DNA of 36,386 nt from CAYZXL01 sp964482435 (GTDB taxonomy: Bacteria > Auribacterota > JABMQX01), in contig CAYZXL010000051.1 in assembly GCA_964482435.1 (NCBI GenBank), positions 1 through 36,386 of the forward strand, read 5' to 3'. Position 1 is the stretch's first letter; each line of letters begins with the position of its first letter. The notes under the pieces are model-generated. The model saw only the letters and a program-made list of their open reading frames with translations, did not search any database and had not been told where the DNA came from. Both the position numbers and the translations under genes were made by a program. Shown piece after piece: positions 1-9,400 of the stretch.

Positions 1-18
1 GCGTGCCCGCATCAGGGG

Positions 19-47
19 TTGACAGGCGACCGAAAATGGGATACAAA
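19..47 (+). promoter_or_regulatory. Sigma70-like promoter of rtcB
   Basis: TTGACA (19-24), a perfect -35 box, is followed after 17 bp by TACAAA (42-47), which matches four of six -10 positions. The expected transcript start is near 54, giving a leader of about 45 nt before the rtcB ATG at 101. No sigma54-type GG-N10-GC element, the usual mark of RtcR-controlled rtcB, was seen in the 100 bases available. Confidence 0.55.
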
Positions 48-100
48 GATGCTGGAGAGAAGGAAGTCTGCATCGTCATCAACGTTGAGGTTTTGCGAAA

Positions 101-1534
101 ATGGAAGTTTCAGTGACGCGAAAAGGGAAATACGAACTGCTGATTGAGAAGCACGACCGCATGCTCGTGGAGGCGCCCATATACACAAGCGATAAAATCG
201 CCCTGGAGCCGGATTCCGTCGCCCAGTTGAAAAATGCCGCGTCCCTGCCTTCGGTCTTCCGAGCGTTTGGCATGCCGGACATTCACGTCGGCTACGGCGT
301 CCCCATCGGGTCGGTGGTCGCGACAAAGAACATCGTCATTCCGGCCGCGGTCGGGTATGACATCAACTGCGGAATGCGCGTCATCACCACGCCCTTGAAG
401 GCTGACCGAAAGGAAGCTGTTCGCATCGCCGAATCCATCCGGCGGGACATCCCCCTTGGCGAGGGGAAGAGAAACGTGGGTTTCCGGGAGGACGACTTCC
501 GCATTGTCGTCGAGAAAGGCGTCAAAGGGCTGCGGCAGGTCCACCACAGGGAAGGCCGCGTCTGGGACGTCCGAGACGAAAATGACGAAAACGACGACAT
601 CCAGAAAATCGAGGAATACGGCTCCATGGACGGCGACTTCAATGCCGTCTCCCAACGAGCCGCCGAGCGAGGCAGAAACCAATTGGCTACCCTCGGAGGC
701 GGAAACCATTTCATCGAAGTCCAGGAAGTCCAGAGAGTCTTCGAGCCCGAGATTGCCAGCCGGTTCGGCCTCTGGCAGGGGCAACTCGTCGTCATGCTTC
801 ATTCCGGCTCGCGGGGCTTCGGCCACCAGGTCGCCGGTGACTACATGGCAAAAGCACGGAACGCAAGCCTCGACCGCGCCCCCAGCAAGGACCTCTGCTT
901 CCTCGACGTCGGTACCGAGGCGGCCGCCGACTACATCGGCGCGATGCACTGCGCCGCAAACTTCGGCTTTCTCAACCGGCAATTGATGGGTGTCCTTGTT
1001 CGGCACGACCTGCGAGCGCTATACGGCGACATGCCTCTTCCAATCATCTACGACGTCGCCCATAACATCGTCAAGCTCGAAGAGCATTTCGGCCAGCAAC
1101 TCTGGGTTCATCGCAAAGGAGCAACCCGCGCCTTCCCGAAAAGCCGGATGGCAGGCACAATCTTCGCCGACGTGGGGCAGCCAGTTCTCATCCCTGGTTC
1201 CATGGGCACCGCCAGCTATGTCCTCCTCGGAACTGAAGAGTCCGCCAAGACCCTCAACAGCGTCAACCACGGCGCGGGCCGAACAATGTCCCGAACGAAG
1301 GCTGCTGGCGTCGTCGGCAGAAAGGGAAAAGTCAAGAGAACCGGAGCGATCTCTGACGAGGAATTCGAGAGGTCCATGGAGGGGATCCACCTCATCTGCG
1401 AGGACCGTTTCGCTATCAAGGAAGAGGCGCCTCAGGCCTACAAGGACATTGACGAAGTCATCAACGTCGTTGCCGAGCTTGGCCTCGCCAAAATCGTCGC
1501 CCGGATGGTCCCCCTCGCCGTCCTGAAAGGGTAA
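101..1534 (+). CDS. rtcB: RtcB-family RNA-splicing ligase
   Basis: GTP- and Mn2+-dependent cytosolic RNA ligase that joins 2',3'-cyclic phosphate or 3'-phosphate ends to 5'-OH ends in tRNA splicing or RNA repair. The 477 residues match the longer archaeal-type RtcB (about 480) rather than the roughly 408-residue E. coli form. Visible motifs in order: metal-binding D87 and C90 in GYDINCGMR, GGGNHFIE (H203), HSGSRGFGHQ (H234), HNIV (H321), VHRKGATRA (335-343), PGSMGTASYV (365-374), and VNHGAGRTMSR, whose H390 corresponds to the guanylylated histidine of P. horikoshii RtcB. All catalytic residues appear intact. GAGG at 87-90 lies 10 nt before the chosen ATG. No rtcA, archease or rtcR gene is adjacent, so it seems to stand alone behind its own promoter. 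Confidence 0.97.
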   Translation: MEVSVTRKGKYELLIEKHDRMLVEAPIYTSDKIALEPDSVAQLKNAASLPSVFRAFGMPDIHVGYGVPIGSVVATKNIVIPAAVGYDINCGMRVITTPLKADRKEAVRIAESIRRDIPLGEGKRNVGFREDDFRIVVEKGVKGLRQVHHREGRVWDVRDENDENDDIQKIEEYGSMDGDFNAVSQRAAERGRNQLATLGGGNHFIEVQEVQRVFEPEIASRFGLWQGQLVVMLHSGSRGFGHQVAGDYMAKARNASLDRAPSKDLCFLDVGTEAAADYIGAMHCAANFGFLNRQLMGVLVRHDLRALYGDMPLPIIYDVAHNIVKLEEHFGQQLWVHRKGATRAFPKSRMAGTIFADVGQPVLIPGSMGTASYVLLGTEESAKTLNSVNHGAGRTMSRTKAAGVVGRKGKVKRTGAISDEEFERSMEGIHLICEDRFAIKEEAPQAYKDIDEVINVVAELGLAKIVARMVPLAVLKG

Positions 1535-1691
1535 GAGCGCGGCGCGGACCCGGGCTTTCGTAGGCTGCTTGCGCTGAGTTGATCTCGTCGGATTCGATGA
1601 GGTTACCACTGCGGTGCGTGACCGGGCCGCTTTTCTGTGAAACAGCACGTCACGGGCATGCAAGAATCCTTTTCCTTGAAATGATATGCCG

Positions 1692-1709
1692 ATAGGAAAC
1701 ATAGGAAAC
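1692..1709 (+). repeat. 9-bp tandem repeat upstream of hicB
   Basis: ATAGGAAAC occurs twice head to tail immediately before the hicB ribosome-binding region. Its position suggests a possible operator or promoter element for the toxin-antitoxin pair, but a 9-bp tandem could also be chance. A TTGAAA at 1676-1681 might serve as a -35 box, but no convincing -10 follows it. Confidence 0.35.
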
Positions 1710-1725
1710 ACCGAGAGGGTCAGGA

Positions 1726-1950
1726 ATGCAAAATAGTCTGACAGCAGTGTTCGAGAAGGTTCCTGAAGGGTATATAGGTTATGTGGAAGAACTGCCTGGC
1801 GCAAATGCCCAGGGGGAAACGCTAGACGAGGTAAGGGAAAACCTCAAAGAAGCGATAGAACTGGTGCTCGAAGCCAACCGACAATTGATGGAGGAAGAAC
1901 TCGGCGGAAAGGAACTAATAAGGGAGCAGTTCGGTACGATCTCCACATGA
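1726..1950 (+). CDS. hicB: HicB-family antitoxin
   Basis: Antitoxin of a type II HicBA module, which binds and blocks the HicA ribonuclease in the cytoplasm. The 74-residue protein is essentially one partial RNase H-like HicB domain: TAVFEKVPEGYIGYVEELPG (residues 6-25) and the following helix with ETLDEVRENLKEAIEL are typical of the family. It ends soon after this fold and shows no ribbon-helix-helix or helix-turn-helix tail, so any DNA binding would need HicA or another factor. The stop codon overlaps the hicA start (ATGA at 1947-1950), indicating translational coupling. Antitoxin-first order is the reverse of the classical hicA-hicB arrangement but is common for this short HicB type. A GAGAGG stretch lies just upstream of the ATG. 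Confidence 0.9.
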   Translation: MQNSLTAVFEKVPEGYIGYVEELPGANAQGETLDEVRENLKEAIELVLEANRQLMEEELGGKELIREQFGTIST

Positions 1951-2132
1951 AGCGCACGGTCTTACTCCGCCATTTGAAGAATTGTGGGTGCGAACTTCTG
2001 AGGGAGGGCTCTCGACACACAGTTTACGTCAATCGTAAGGCAAGGAAGGTATCCACAATCCCACGCCACCGAGAGATAAATGACGGTCTTTGCCGGAAGA
2101 TATGCAAAGATTTGGAAGTGGAAGTGCCATAG
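1947..2132 (+). CDS. hicA: HicA-family mRNA interferase toxin
   Basis: Small double-stranded-RNA-binding-fold ribonuclease that cleaves mRNA in the absence of HicB. The 61 residues are normal for HicA. The signature LLRHLKNCGCELLREGSRHT contains the catalytic histidine at H24, followed by VPRH-like IPRHREIND (38-46) and the C-terminal helix ending in KICKDLEVEVP. No residue essential to the family seems lost, so the toxin is probably active. It overlaps hicB by 4 nt and lies 75 bp upstream of the ccbP-like gene. It has no clear ribosome-binding site of its own apart from the coupled overlap. Confidence 0.9.
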   Translation: MKRTVLLRHLKNCGCELLREGSRHTVYVNRKARKVSTIPRHREINDGLCRKICKDLEVEVP

Positions 2133-2207
2133 CGACTCAATGCAGGGAATGCGTTACGCCAGCCCGCTGAGTGTGGCATCAGGCACTCGCAGAAAGGAAA
2201 AGCGCGT

Positions 2208-2576
2208 ATGCCCCAAATGAAGGAAGACGCGAAGCGCGAGCGTCGCATCTCAACGGAGATTGTAGTTGACGCCTACGGCCCAGAGGAACAGGCGATGGGC
2301 TGGTACTACTATCTTGAAGGGAAGTTGCATTTTCCTTTCGTCGCCAAATGCATCAAGCAAAGAGCAGTCTCGCCTCTACGCCAAGGCGATGAAGTCAAGA
2401 TCGTCGGCATGGCTCCCGAAGAAGAGTGCGAGCATGAAATGTTTGTCCAGACGGCATGGGAGAAACGAACGCTCGCCGTTCCATTGTCACAGTTGAAGGC
2501 CGTCGCCACAGATAAAGACACAAAAGGAGCCATCGAAGATTGGCACTACTGGCTCGGCCGAGGTTATCAGCTGTGA
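2208..2576 (+). CDS. CcbP-type calcium-binding protein
   Basis: Small soluble acidic protein of 122 residues resembling the calcium-binding CcbP family first described in Anabaena, where it buffers free Ca2+. Family features seen are the segments EIVVDAYGPEEQAMGWYYYL (residues 18-37), FPFVAKCI, SPLRQGDEVKIVGMAPEEEC (55-74), and the C-terminal EDWHYWLGRGYQL. Acidic clusters (PEEEC, EHEMF) would supply ligands. There is no signal peptide, so it is cytosolic. AGAAAGGAAAAG precedes the ATG, giving a moderate ribosome-binding site. It follows hicBA with no promoter recognised between, and may be part of the same accessory cluster. The family assignment is from memory of conserved segments; a function in calcium homeostasis is inferred. 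Confidence 0.75.
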   Translation: MPQMKEDAKRERRISTEIVVDAYGPEEQAMGWYYYLEGKLHFPFVAKCIKQRAVSPLRQGDEVKIVGMAPEEECEHEMFVQTAWEKRTLAVPLSQLKAVATDKDTKGAIEDWHYWLGRGYQL

Positions 2577-3019
2577 CCGACATAACAGTTCAGACCACTG
2601 GACAGGTCGGGTGAGCAAGCCCATTTCACCCGCGTACCGGACGCCAGCAAATGTCGGGGATTGACGCGAACATGCCGATGCCGCGGCGTTTCTATCGCAT
2701 CCGCGCGGGCAACTGATTCAAGCACCCCCGGCGCGGTCTTTTCGCCGCCCTCAGTGTCTGAAGGCCGGTTTCTGTCCGGCTCGGGCCCTACCGAGGCTTG
2801 CCTCGCCGGAGTCCTTCCGCGCCTTGCCACAACGCACAATCCCGCAAGGACGTGAACCTGCGGCGTGGTTCATAACGATAGCGCCTCTGCGCTCCCGAAG
2901 GCGCAGCACGAAGCCAGGATAGCTTTGTCTTGCCATTCACCTCAGAAAACGGCAGACTTCGGGACGACCGAGGAATGAACGTTTTTCAGGCGGCAGGACA
3001 GTCTGTCAAGGAGGTTGCG
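2577..3019. other. 443-bp intergenic region with small hairpins
   Basis: No gene was recognised here; the short ORFs are arginine- and proline-rich and look like chance. Three short inverted repeats are visible: GCCGG/CCGGC (2764-2780), CGAGG-CTTG-CCTCG (2792-2805) and GCGCCT/AGGCGC (2881-2904). None is followed by a T-run, so they are not evident intrinsic terminators. The region may carry the promoter or leader of the following beta-helix gene, but no clear -35/-10 pair was found. Confidence 0.5.
3008..3014 (+). promoter_or_regulatory. Strong ribosome-binding site deciding the start at 3020
   Basis: AAGGAGG, close to a perfect anti-Shine-Dalgarno match, lies 5 nt before ATG 3020. It favours this start over the upstream in-frame ATG at 2930, which has no such site and would bury the signal peptide 30 residues inside. 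Confidence 0.85.
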
Positions 3020-6000
3020 ATGATAAGAACCGCTCTTTTCGCCACGCTCGTCTTTTTTGTCATTTCGTTTGCCTCGAGGCCGAATGCGGCCGTCTTGTAC
3101 GTTGCCCCTCCGCCCCTGGGAGACGACTCGAACCCCGGCACGGAGGCTCAGCCTTTTGGGACGATACAGAAAGGAATTGACGCGGCAGCCGTTTCCGACA
3201 CTGTCATAGTCGCAGAAGGAGATTACACCGAGAATATTAGCTTTGGGGGCAAAAACATTGTCCTCCGGAGCAGTAGCCCTGCCGACTGGGCTGTCGTTCG
3301 AGACACGGTCATTGATGGGAACGAGGCTGGGGCAGCGGTAACGTTTGCCGGCACTGAGGGTGGCGTGTGTGTGGTCTCGGGGTTCACGATTCGAAATGGC
3401 AAGGGCATTGACGGAGGGGGAATCTGTGGAGGAATAGCCGCGGACCACTCTAATGCGACCATTCGCAACAACGTCATTGCCGGAAACTCCGCTCAGAACG
3501 GCGGAGGGCTTGCCTACTGCGACGGGCTCATCCGGAACAACCTGATATATGGCAACTCGGCTACCGGGGACGGAGGCGGGGTGTACAAGTGCGACGGTGT
3601 CAACGAGAGCAACCTGATTGTCGGAAACTCGGCGGTTTATGGCGGCGGGGGGCTGGATCACTGTGGTGGGGTGATCCGGAACGACACGATATGCGACAAC
3701 TCAGCGGGATGGTGCGGTGGAGGGGTGTGGTCTTGTGGGGCGGCGATTGTCAACTGCATCATGTGGGGGAATACAGCTTTCTACGGGCCGCAGAATCACG
3801 AGTGCTTCAATTTGAGCTACTGTTGCGTCCAGGGGGGAGGAGGAGGTACAGGAGGCATTGCGGACGATCCCCTCTTCATTGACGCCGACGGCCCGGACGA
3901 TGACCCTGAGACCTGCGAAGACAACAACTATCGTCTGTGGGTAGGTTCTCTTTGCGTTGACGCCGGGAAGAACGACGACTGGATGACGGGAGCCGTTGAC
4001 CTGGATGGCAATCAACGGATTTTGCAAGGGCGTGTTTCCCTGACGGTTGACATGGGGGCATACGAGCATGTCCCCAGTGGACCTACCGCAGAGAAGTGGT
4101 ACGTGGACGACTCTGTGAGTTCATCCGGGGACGGGAAATCGTGGGCGACGGCATTTAAGACGATTCAGGAGGCGATAGATTCTGCGTCGGATAGTGGCGA
4201 CACGGTGACCGTGGCGCAGGGGGTGTACCTTGAGACGGTCAATTTCAACGGCAAAAACATCGTCCTGCGAAGCATCAATCCGAAGGATTGGGAGGTAGTC
4301 AGACAAACCGTGATTGACGGCAACCAGGCAGGTGCGGCGGTGACGTTTGCCGGGACTGAGAATGAGACGTGCGTTCTTTCCGGTTTCACGATTGGGAATG
4401 GGAATGGGACAGATGGAGGCGGCATCTGCGGCTGGACTGAGACAAATTCCACTCGCGCGACGATTGAGAACAACATCATTGTTGGGAACTCCGCTCAGAA
4501 CGGCGGAGGGGTTGCTTACTGCGATGGGGTCATCCGGAACAATCTCATATATGGCAACTCGGCTACCGGGGACGGAGGCGGGGTGTACAAGTGCGACGGT
4601 GTCAACGAGAGCAACCTGATTGTCGGAAACTCGGCGGTTTATGGCGGCGGGGGGCTGGATCACTGTGGTGGGGTGATCCGGAACGACACGATATGCGACA
4701 ACTCAGCGGGATGGTGCGGTGGAGGGGTGTGGTCTTGTGGGGCGGCGATTGTCAACTGCATCATGTGGGGGAATACAGCTTTCTACGGGCCGCAGAATCA
4801 CGAGTGCTTCAATTTGAGCTACTGTTGCGTCCAGGGGGGAGGAGGAGGTACAGGAGGCATTGCGGACGATCCCCTCTTCATTGACGCCGACGGCCCGGAC
4901 GATGACCCTGAGACCTGCGAAGACAACAACTATCGTCTGTGGGTAGGTTCTCTTTGCGTTGACGCCGGGAAGAACGACGACTGGATGACGGGAGCCGTTG
5001 ACCTGGATGGCAATCAACGGATTTTGCAAGGGCGTGTTTCCCTGACGGTTGACATGGGGGCATACGAGCATGTCCCCAGTGGACCTACCGCAGAGAAGTG
5101 GTACGTGGACGACTCTGTGAGTTCATCCGGGGACGGGAAATCGTGGGCGACGGCATTTAAGACGATTCAGGAGGCGATAGATTCTGCGTCGGATAGTGGC
5201 GACACGGTGACCGTGGCGCAGGGGGTGTACCTTGAGACGGTCAATTTCAACGGCAAAAACATCGTCCTGCGAAGCATCAATCCGAAGGATTGGGAGGTAG
5301 TCAGACAAACCGTGATTGACGGCAACCAGGCAGGTGCGGCGGTGACGTTTGCCGGGACTGAGAATGAGACGTGCGTTCTTTCCGGTTTCACGATTGGGAA
5401 TGGGAATGGGACAGATGGAGGCGGCATCTGCGGCTGGACTGAGACAAATTCCACTCGCGCGACGATTGAGAACAACATCATTGTTGGGAACTCCGCTCAG
5501 AACGGCGGAGGGGTTGCTTACTGCGATGGGGTCATCCGGAACAACTTCATATATGGCAACTCGGCTACCACGAACGGAGGCGGGGTGTACAAGTGCGACG
5601 GTGTCAACGAGAGCAATCTGATTGCCGGCAACTCTGCGTACAACGGCGCGGGGTTGTCTTATTGCAATGGGGTGATTCGCAACGACACGATATGCGGTAA
5701 CTCAGCGGGATGGTGCGGTGGAGGGTTGTGGTCTTGTGGGGCAGCGATTGTCAACTGCATCATGTGGGGGAATACAGCTTTCTACGGGCCTCAGAATCAC
5801 GAGTCCTTCAATTTGAGCTACTGCTGCGTCCAGGGGGGCGGAGGAGGGACCGGGGGCATTGCGGACGATCCCCACTTCGCGGATCCGGACGGCGCAGATA
5901 ACAACCCTGAGACGTACGAGGATAACGACTATCGTCTTCAGGCGGATTCGCCATGCGTGGACCGGGGCTTGAACGAGGACTGGATGTGGAACGCGGTTGA

Positions 6001-6295
6001 CCTCGACCGCAGTCCCCGCATCCTTCCGCGGACTTCCGACTGGACGGTGGACATGGGAGCGTACGAATACGGGCTCGGGAAGCCCGCGGCCGTGCGGAGG
6101 AGGCCTGAGGGGACTCTGGAGGTCATCTGGGTCAGCGAACCAGGGACGACATATGTCGTCTGGTCCACCCTTGACTTGCTCTCCGGAGAATGGAATGAGG
6201 AAGGCACATTGTCTTCGGTTGGCTCACTGACCTCGTGGATTGTTCCAGACATTGCGTCATATCGGTGCAAGTTCTACAAGGTCGAGACCCGCTAA
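3020..6295 (+). CDS. Secreted three-module right-handed beta-helix protein
   Basis: Exported protein of 1091 residues. The signal peptide (about 1-23) has a hydrophobic core and an A-x-A-like end near RPNA. Three homologous modules follow (about 24-356, 360-690, 694-1017). Each opens with a (W/L)YV strand and a TIQ-x-AIDxA...DTV-x-VA-x-G-x-Y motif typical of DUF1565 and pectate-lyase-like folds, then runs through about 24-residue beta-helix coils of the form GGGV-x3-C...NN-x-I-x-GNSA, and closes with VDMGAYE(H/Y), the choice-of-anchor-Q-like signature. A C-terminal domain (about 1018-1091) ends in KFYKVETR. Modules 1/2 and 2/3 share a 998-bp identical DNA segment, so residues of the two junction regions repeat exactly. 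No lyase catalytic residues can be assigned; a binding, adhesive or cell-surface role is inferred. Polysaccharide-active family members exist, so an enzyme is not excluded. Confidence 0.9.
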   Translation: MIRTALFATLVFFVISFASRPNAAVLYVAPPPLGDDSNPGTEAQPFGTIQKGIDAAAVSDTVIVAEGDYTENISFGGKNIVLRSSSPADWAVVRDTVIDGNEAGAAVTFAGTEGGVCVVSGFTIRNGKGIDGGGICGGIAADHSNATIRNNVIAGNSAQNGGGLAYCDGLIRNNLIYGNSATGDGGGVYKCDGVNESNLIVGNSAVYGGGGLDHCGGVIRNDTICDNSAGWCGGGVWSCGAAIVNCIMWGNTAFYGPQNHECFNLSYCCVQGGGGGTGGIADDPLFIDADGPDDDPETCEDNNYRLWVGSLCVDAGKNDDWMTGAVDLDGNQRILQGRVSLTVDMGAYEHVPSGPTAEKWYVDDSVSSSGDGKSWATAFKTIQEAIDSASDSGDTVTVAQGVYLETVNFNGKNIVLRSINPKDWEVVRQTVIDGNQAGAAVTFAGTENETCVLSGFTIGNGNGTDGGGICGWTETNSTRATIENNIIVGNSAQNGGGVAYCDGVIRNNLIYGNSATGDGGGVYKCDGVNESNLIVGNSAVYGGGGLDHCGGVIRNDTICDNSAGWCGGGVWSCGAAIVNCIMWGNTAFYGPQNHECFNLSYCCVQGGGGGTGGIADDPLFIDADGPDDDPETCEDNNYRLWVGSLCVDAGKNDDWMTGAVDLDGNQRILQGRVSLTVDMGAYEHVPSGPTAEKWYVDDSVSSSGDGKSWATAFKTIQEAIDSASDSGDTVTVAQGVYLETVNFNGKNIVLRSINPKDWEVVRQTVIDGNQAGAAVTFAGTENETCVLSGFTIGNGNGTDGGGICGWTETNSTRATIENNIIVGNSAQNGGGVAYCDGVIRNNFIYGNSATTNGGGVYKCDGVNESNLIAGNSAYNGAGLSYCNGVIRNDTICGNSAGWCGGGLWSCGAAIVNCIMWGNTAFYGPQNHESFNLSYCCVQGGGGGTGGIADDPHFADPDGADNNPETYEDNDYRLQADSPCVDRGLNEDWMWNAVDLDRSPRILPRTSDWTVDMGAYEYGLGKPAAVRRRPEGTLEVIWVSEPGTTYVVWSTLDLLSGEWNEEGTLSSVGSLTSWIVPDIASYRCKFYKVETR
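3545..4542 (+). repeat. 998-bp perfect tandem duplication, copy 1
   Basis: This segment is identical, as far as reading shows, to 4547-5544, with an offset of 1002 bp. The first mismatches are just before 3545 (cctg versus tctc) and at 4543 versus 5545. The unit is a multiple of three (334 codons), so the reading frame is kept and one whole beta-helix module is added. Confidence 0.95.
4547..5544 (+). repeat. 998-bp perfect tandem duplication, copy 2
   Basis: Second copy of the segment at 3545-4542. Downstream of 5544 the third module diverges at many positions (for example ACCACGAACGGAGG replaces ACCGGGGACGGAGG), which marks the edge of the exact repeat. No terminal inverted repeats or target-site duplications flank it, so it is a segmental duplication rather than a mobile element. 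Confidence 0.95.
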
Positions 6296-6464
6296 ACGAC
6301 ATTTCTCGTCCGACTGCTCATCGGCCGCTGAAATCCGCCGGCCTCGCCGGACACACGACCTCGGAGGTTTACACGCCGACCGGTGAGCGGGAGTAGCTCG
6401 GGCAATCGGCCTCTCGAATCAGCGAACCTGTCGCATGGATTTGCAGACAATGGAGGCGCAACAC

Positions 6465-6470
6465 AGGAGG
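6465..6470 (+). promoter_or_regulatory. Ribosome-binding site deciding the start at 6477
   Basis: AGGAGG lies 6 nt before ATG 6477. Upstream in-frame ATGs at 6435 and 6450 lack such a site, and starting there would precede the signal peptide with a charged 14-residue extension. Confidence 0.8.
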
Positions 6471-6476
6471 TATCCA

Positions 6477-9400
6477 ATGACACTGCTTGGACGATCAAAA
6501 GCCCCTCTTGGCCTACGAACCGGACTTCTCCTTGTCCTGCTGTGGGCCAGCAGCGGTTTTTGTGAAGAGCAGGTATTTCGCACTTCTTATGTCGCCTACC
6601 GGTTTGAGGCAGGCGAAGGCTGGCGCACCCGGAGTTCCGGTGAATCCGGAGCCACTCAGTGGGACGGCAAAATGTGGACGCTGGACTTCTCCAGAGGAGC
6701 GGAATGGCTGTCAATCACCCCTCCTGACCGCTCTCTTCTCGGAAGGGTGGAGAAGATTCGCCTTTGTGCGCGAGGAACAGCCAAGGGACACCCGGTTCAG
6801 CTCTTCCTCCGAACGCACTTCATGACTTTTCACAAGGATGTAGGCGAGTTCTCCGGCAGTGGTGAGCAGGAGATTGTCGCCGAGGGACCTCCCGGTCCGG
6901 GCTGGCAATGGTTTGGCGGCGAGAATGACGGGAAAATCCATGGGCCACTGCGTCTGACCGAAATTCGTCTCGAGGCCAACAAGGTGAGCGACACATGCGC
7001 GCTGGAGATGCTGAGCGCGACGATTGAAGCCAGTTGTCCCGCCGAAAAGCGGTGCGTCATGACCGCCGACGCCAGGACTGTTGATGGCCAGATTTGCTTC
7101 CATTGTGAGGTGCGCGCCCTTTCGGACGTTGCGCTTGAAGGGAAGCTGAATTGGCGAGTGACGGATTGGGATGGAAATGAGCTGGAGCAGGGCCAGCGAG
7201 AAGTGAACGTGCCTCCGGGAGGCGAAAAGCTTGTCGCTCAAATCCCGGCACCCAAAATTCCTCCAGACGTCAAGTTTCTCGAAGCGGAATTCAAATTAGA
7301 TATTCCCGGCCAGGAGGTCTCACCGGCACAAGCCTGCTGGCTCGCGCCGCACGAGCCGCGCGGCGACACAACACTGCGACCGGAGTCGCCCTTCGGCATG
7401 GGAGTGTATTTGTGCCGGTACCAGGGCGCCGAAATGGAACGTGTGGCAAACCTGGCGCGCGACGCTGGCGTGAAGTGGTCGCGGGAGGACTTCACGTGGG
7501 CGCGCATCGAGCGGCAGAAGGGCCAGTTCCACTGGGATTACTATGACGAATTGCTGGCGTGCGCGAAACGCAACGGGATTACCGTGTACGCGATCGTGGC
7601 TTACTGGCCACCCTGGACCAAGGCTTATACCGACAAGGGCGTTGAAGATTACGTGGCGTTCCTGAGAGAACTGGTGAAGCGATATAAGGACGAGATCAGG
7701 CAGTGGGAAATCTGGAACGAACCCAATATTTTCTTCTGGCAGGGACCCGAAGAGCTATACGCGACGTTGCTGACCAAAAGTTACGCGGCCGTAAAAGAAG
7801 TTGACCCGACCGCCGAGGTGCTCGGCCTTTCCACGGCAGGGATTGACTATGGGTTCATCGAGCGGATGCTCGCTAAGCAAACCCCATTCGACATCTTGAC
7901 GATTCACCCGTACCGCAGGACCCTCGACGACCAGTCGTTCGTCAACGACCTGAAGAAAGTCTCTGACCTGGTGAAGCTCCCGGACGGTCGGCGCCGCCCG
8001 GTCTGGTTGACCGAAATGGGATGGGCGACCCACACGCCACACAACGCCATTGGCCAGGATTTTCAGCCCAACACGCTTCGCGCGCAGGCTCAACTCATAG
8101 CGCGAACCTATCTGTGCTCGATTGTTTCGGGCGTGGAGCCGCGCACATTCTGGTACGACTTCCGAAACGACGGGGAAGACCCCCTCTATTTTGAACACAA
8201 CATGGGGACAGTGTATCGCGACCTTCGGCCTAAACCAGCCTATCATGCCTATGCTACTCTGACACGGCTCCTCGAAGGGAAAAAGTTCGATGGGGCCCTC
8301 GACGTACCGCAAGGCAATTTCGCCTATCGGTTTGTCCCCGCGCAGAAAGGCCGGGGGTGCGTTATTGCGCTCTGGAATCCCAGGAGCGACACGGAAGTCT
8401 CGCTGGAAGTAAAAGCACAAAAGGTGACTTTGGTGAACACGATCGGCGAGACTCGTGAAAAGGAAACTGCCCCCTCTCCCAATTCCAGAGAGAATCGAAT
8501 CGTCCGGGTGTCGCTCAAAAAGGGCTCGCCCGCCTATCTTGTGACGAGCGAGGAGCCAAGCCGCGGCGCTGAACCGGCCACTCCCGCCTATCCGCTAAAG
8601 CTCGCCGCCAACAAAAGATACCTCGCGGACCAGAATGATGTTCCATTTCTCATCCACGGGGATTCGCCGTGGTCGTTGATTGTCGGGCTGACGAAAACCG
8701 AAGCCGAGCAATACCTGGAAGACCGCCGGCAAAAGGGCTTCAACACGCTTATGGTGAATCTCATCGAACACAAATACAAAGGCCCCAAAAACCGCGACGG
8801 TGAAGAGCCTTTTACGACGCCGGGCGATTTTTCCACTCCTAACGAGAAATATTTCGCCCATGCCGACTGGGTCATCGGGAAGGCCGCCGAAAAGGGCATC
8901 CAGATACTGCTTACGCCCTGCTACCTGGGTTACGCAGGGTCGGACGAAGGTTGGTATCAGGAAGTCCTCGCCAACGGTCCGACCAAATGTCGCAACTACG
9001 CCCGCTATCTCGGCGGCCGTTACAGGAAGTTTGACAACATTATCTGGCTGAACGGAGGCGACCGGAGCCCCGAAGGCGTCGTGGAGCACGTGCGCGAAAT
9101 TGCGCTGGGGATTCGGGAAATGGACAAGCGCCACCTCCACACGGCGCATTGGTCTCCCGAACACGAGGCTTTGGACTTTTACGCCTCAGAGGGGTGGTTG
9201 GACTTCAATTCCCTGTACACGTACAAGCTCGTCGCCGCCAGGTCGTTGAAAGAGTACGACCGCACTCCCGCTGTCCCATTCTTCCTCATTGAGTCGCATT
9301 ATGAGAACGAGCATGATTCGACGACGCAGTGGATTCGACGCCAGGCTTATTCCTCAATCCTTTGCGGAGCAATGGGGCAGTTGATGGGGAACCGCCCGAT

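Noticed and set aside
2764..2904. Three small hairpins considered as intrinsic terminators after the ccbP-like gene
   Set aside because: None is followed by a T-run, and all have short stems of five or six pairs, common in GC-rich DNA.
3545..5544. The 1-kb exact repeat considered as a mobile element
   Set aside because: It has no transposase, terminal inverted repeats or target duplication, and it lies entirely within a coding frame.
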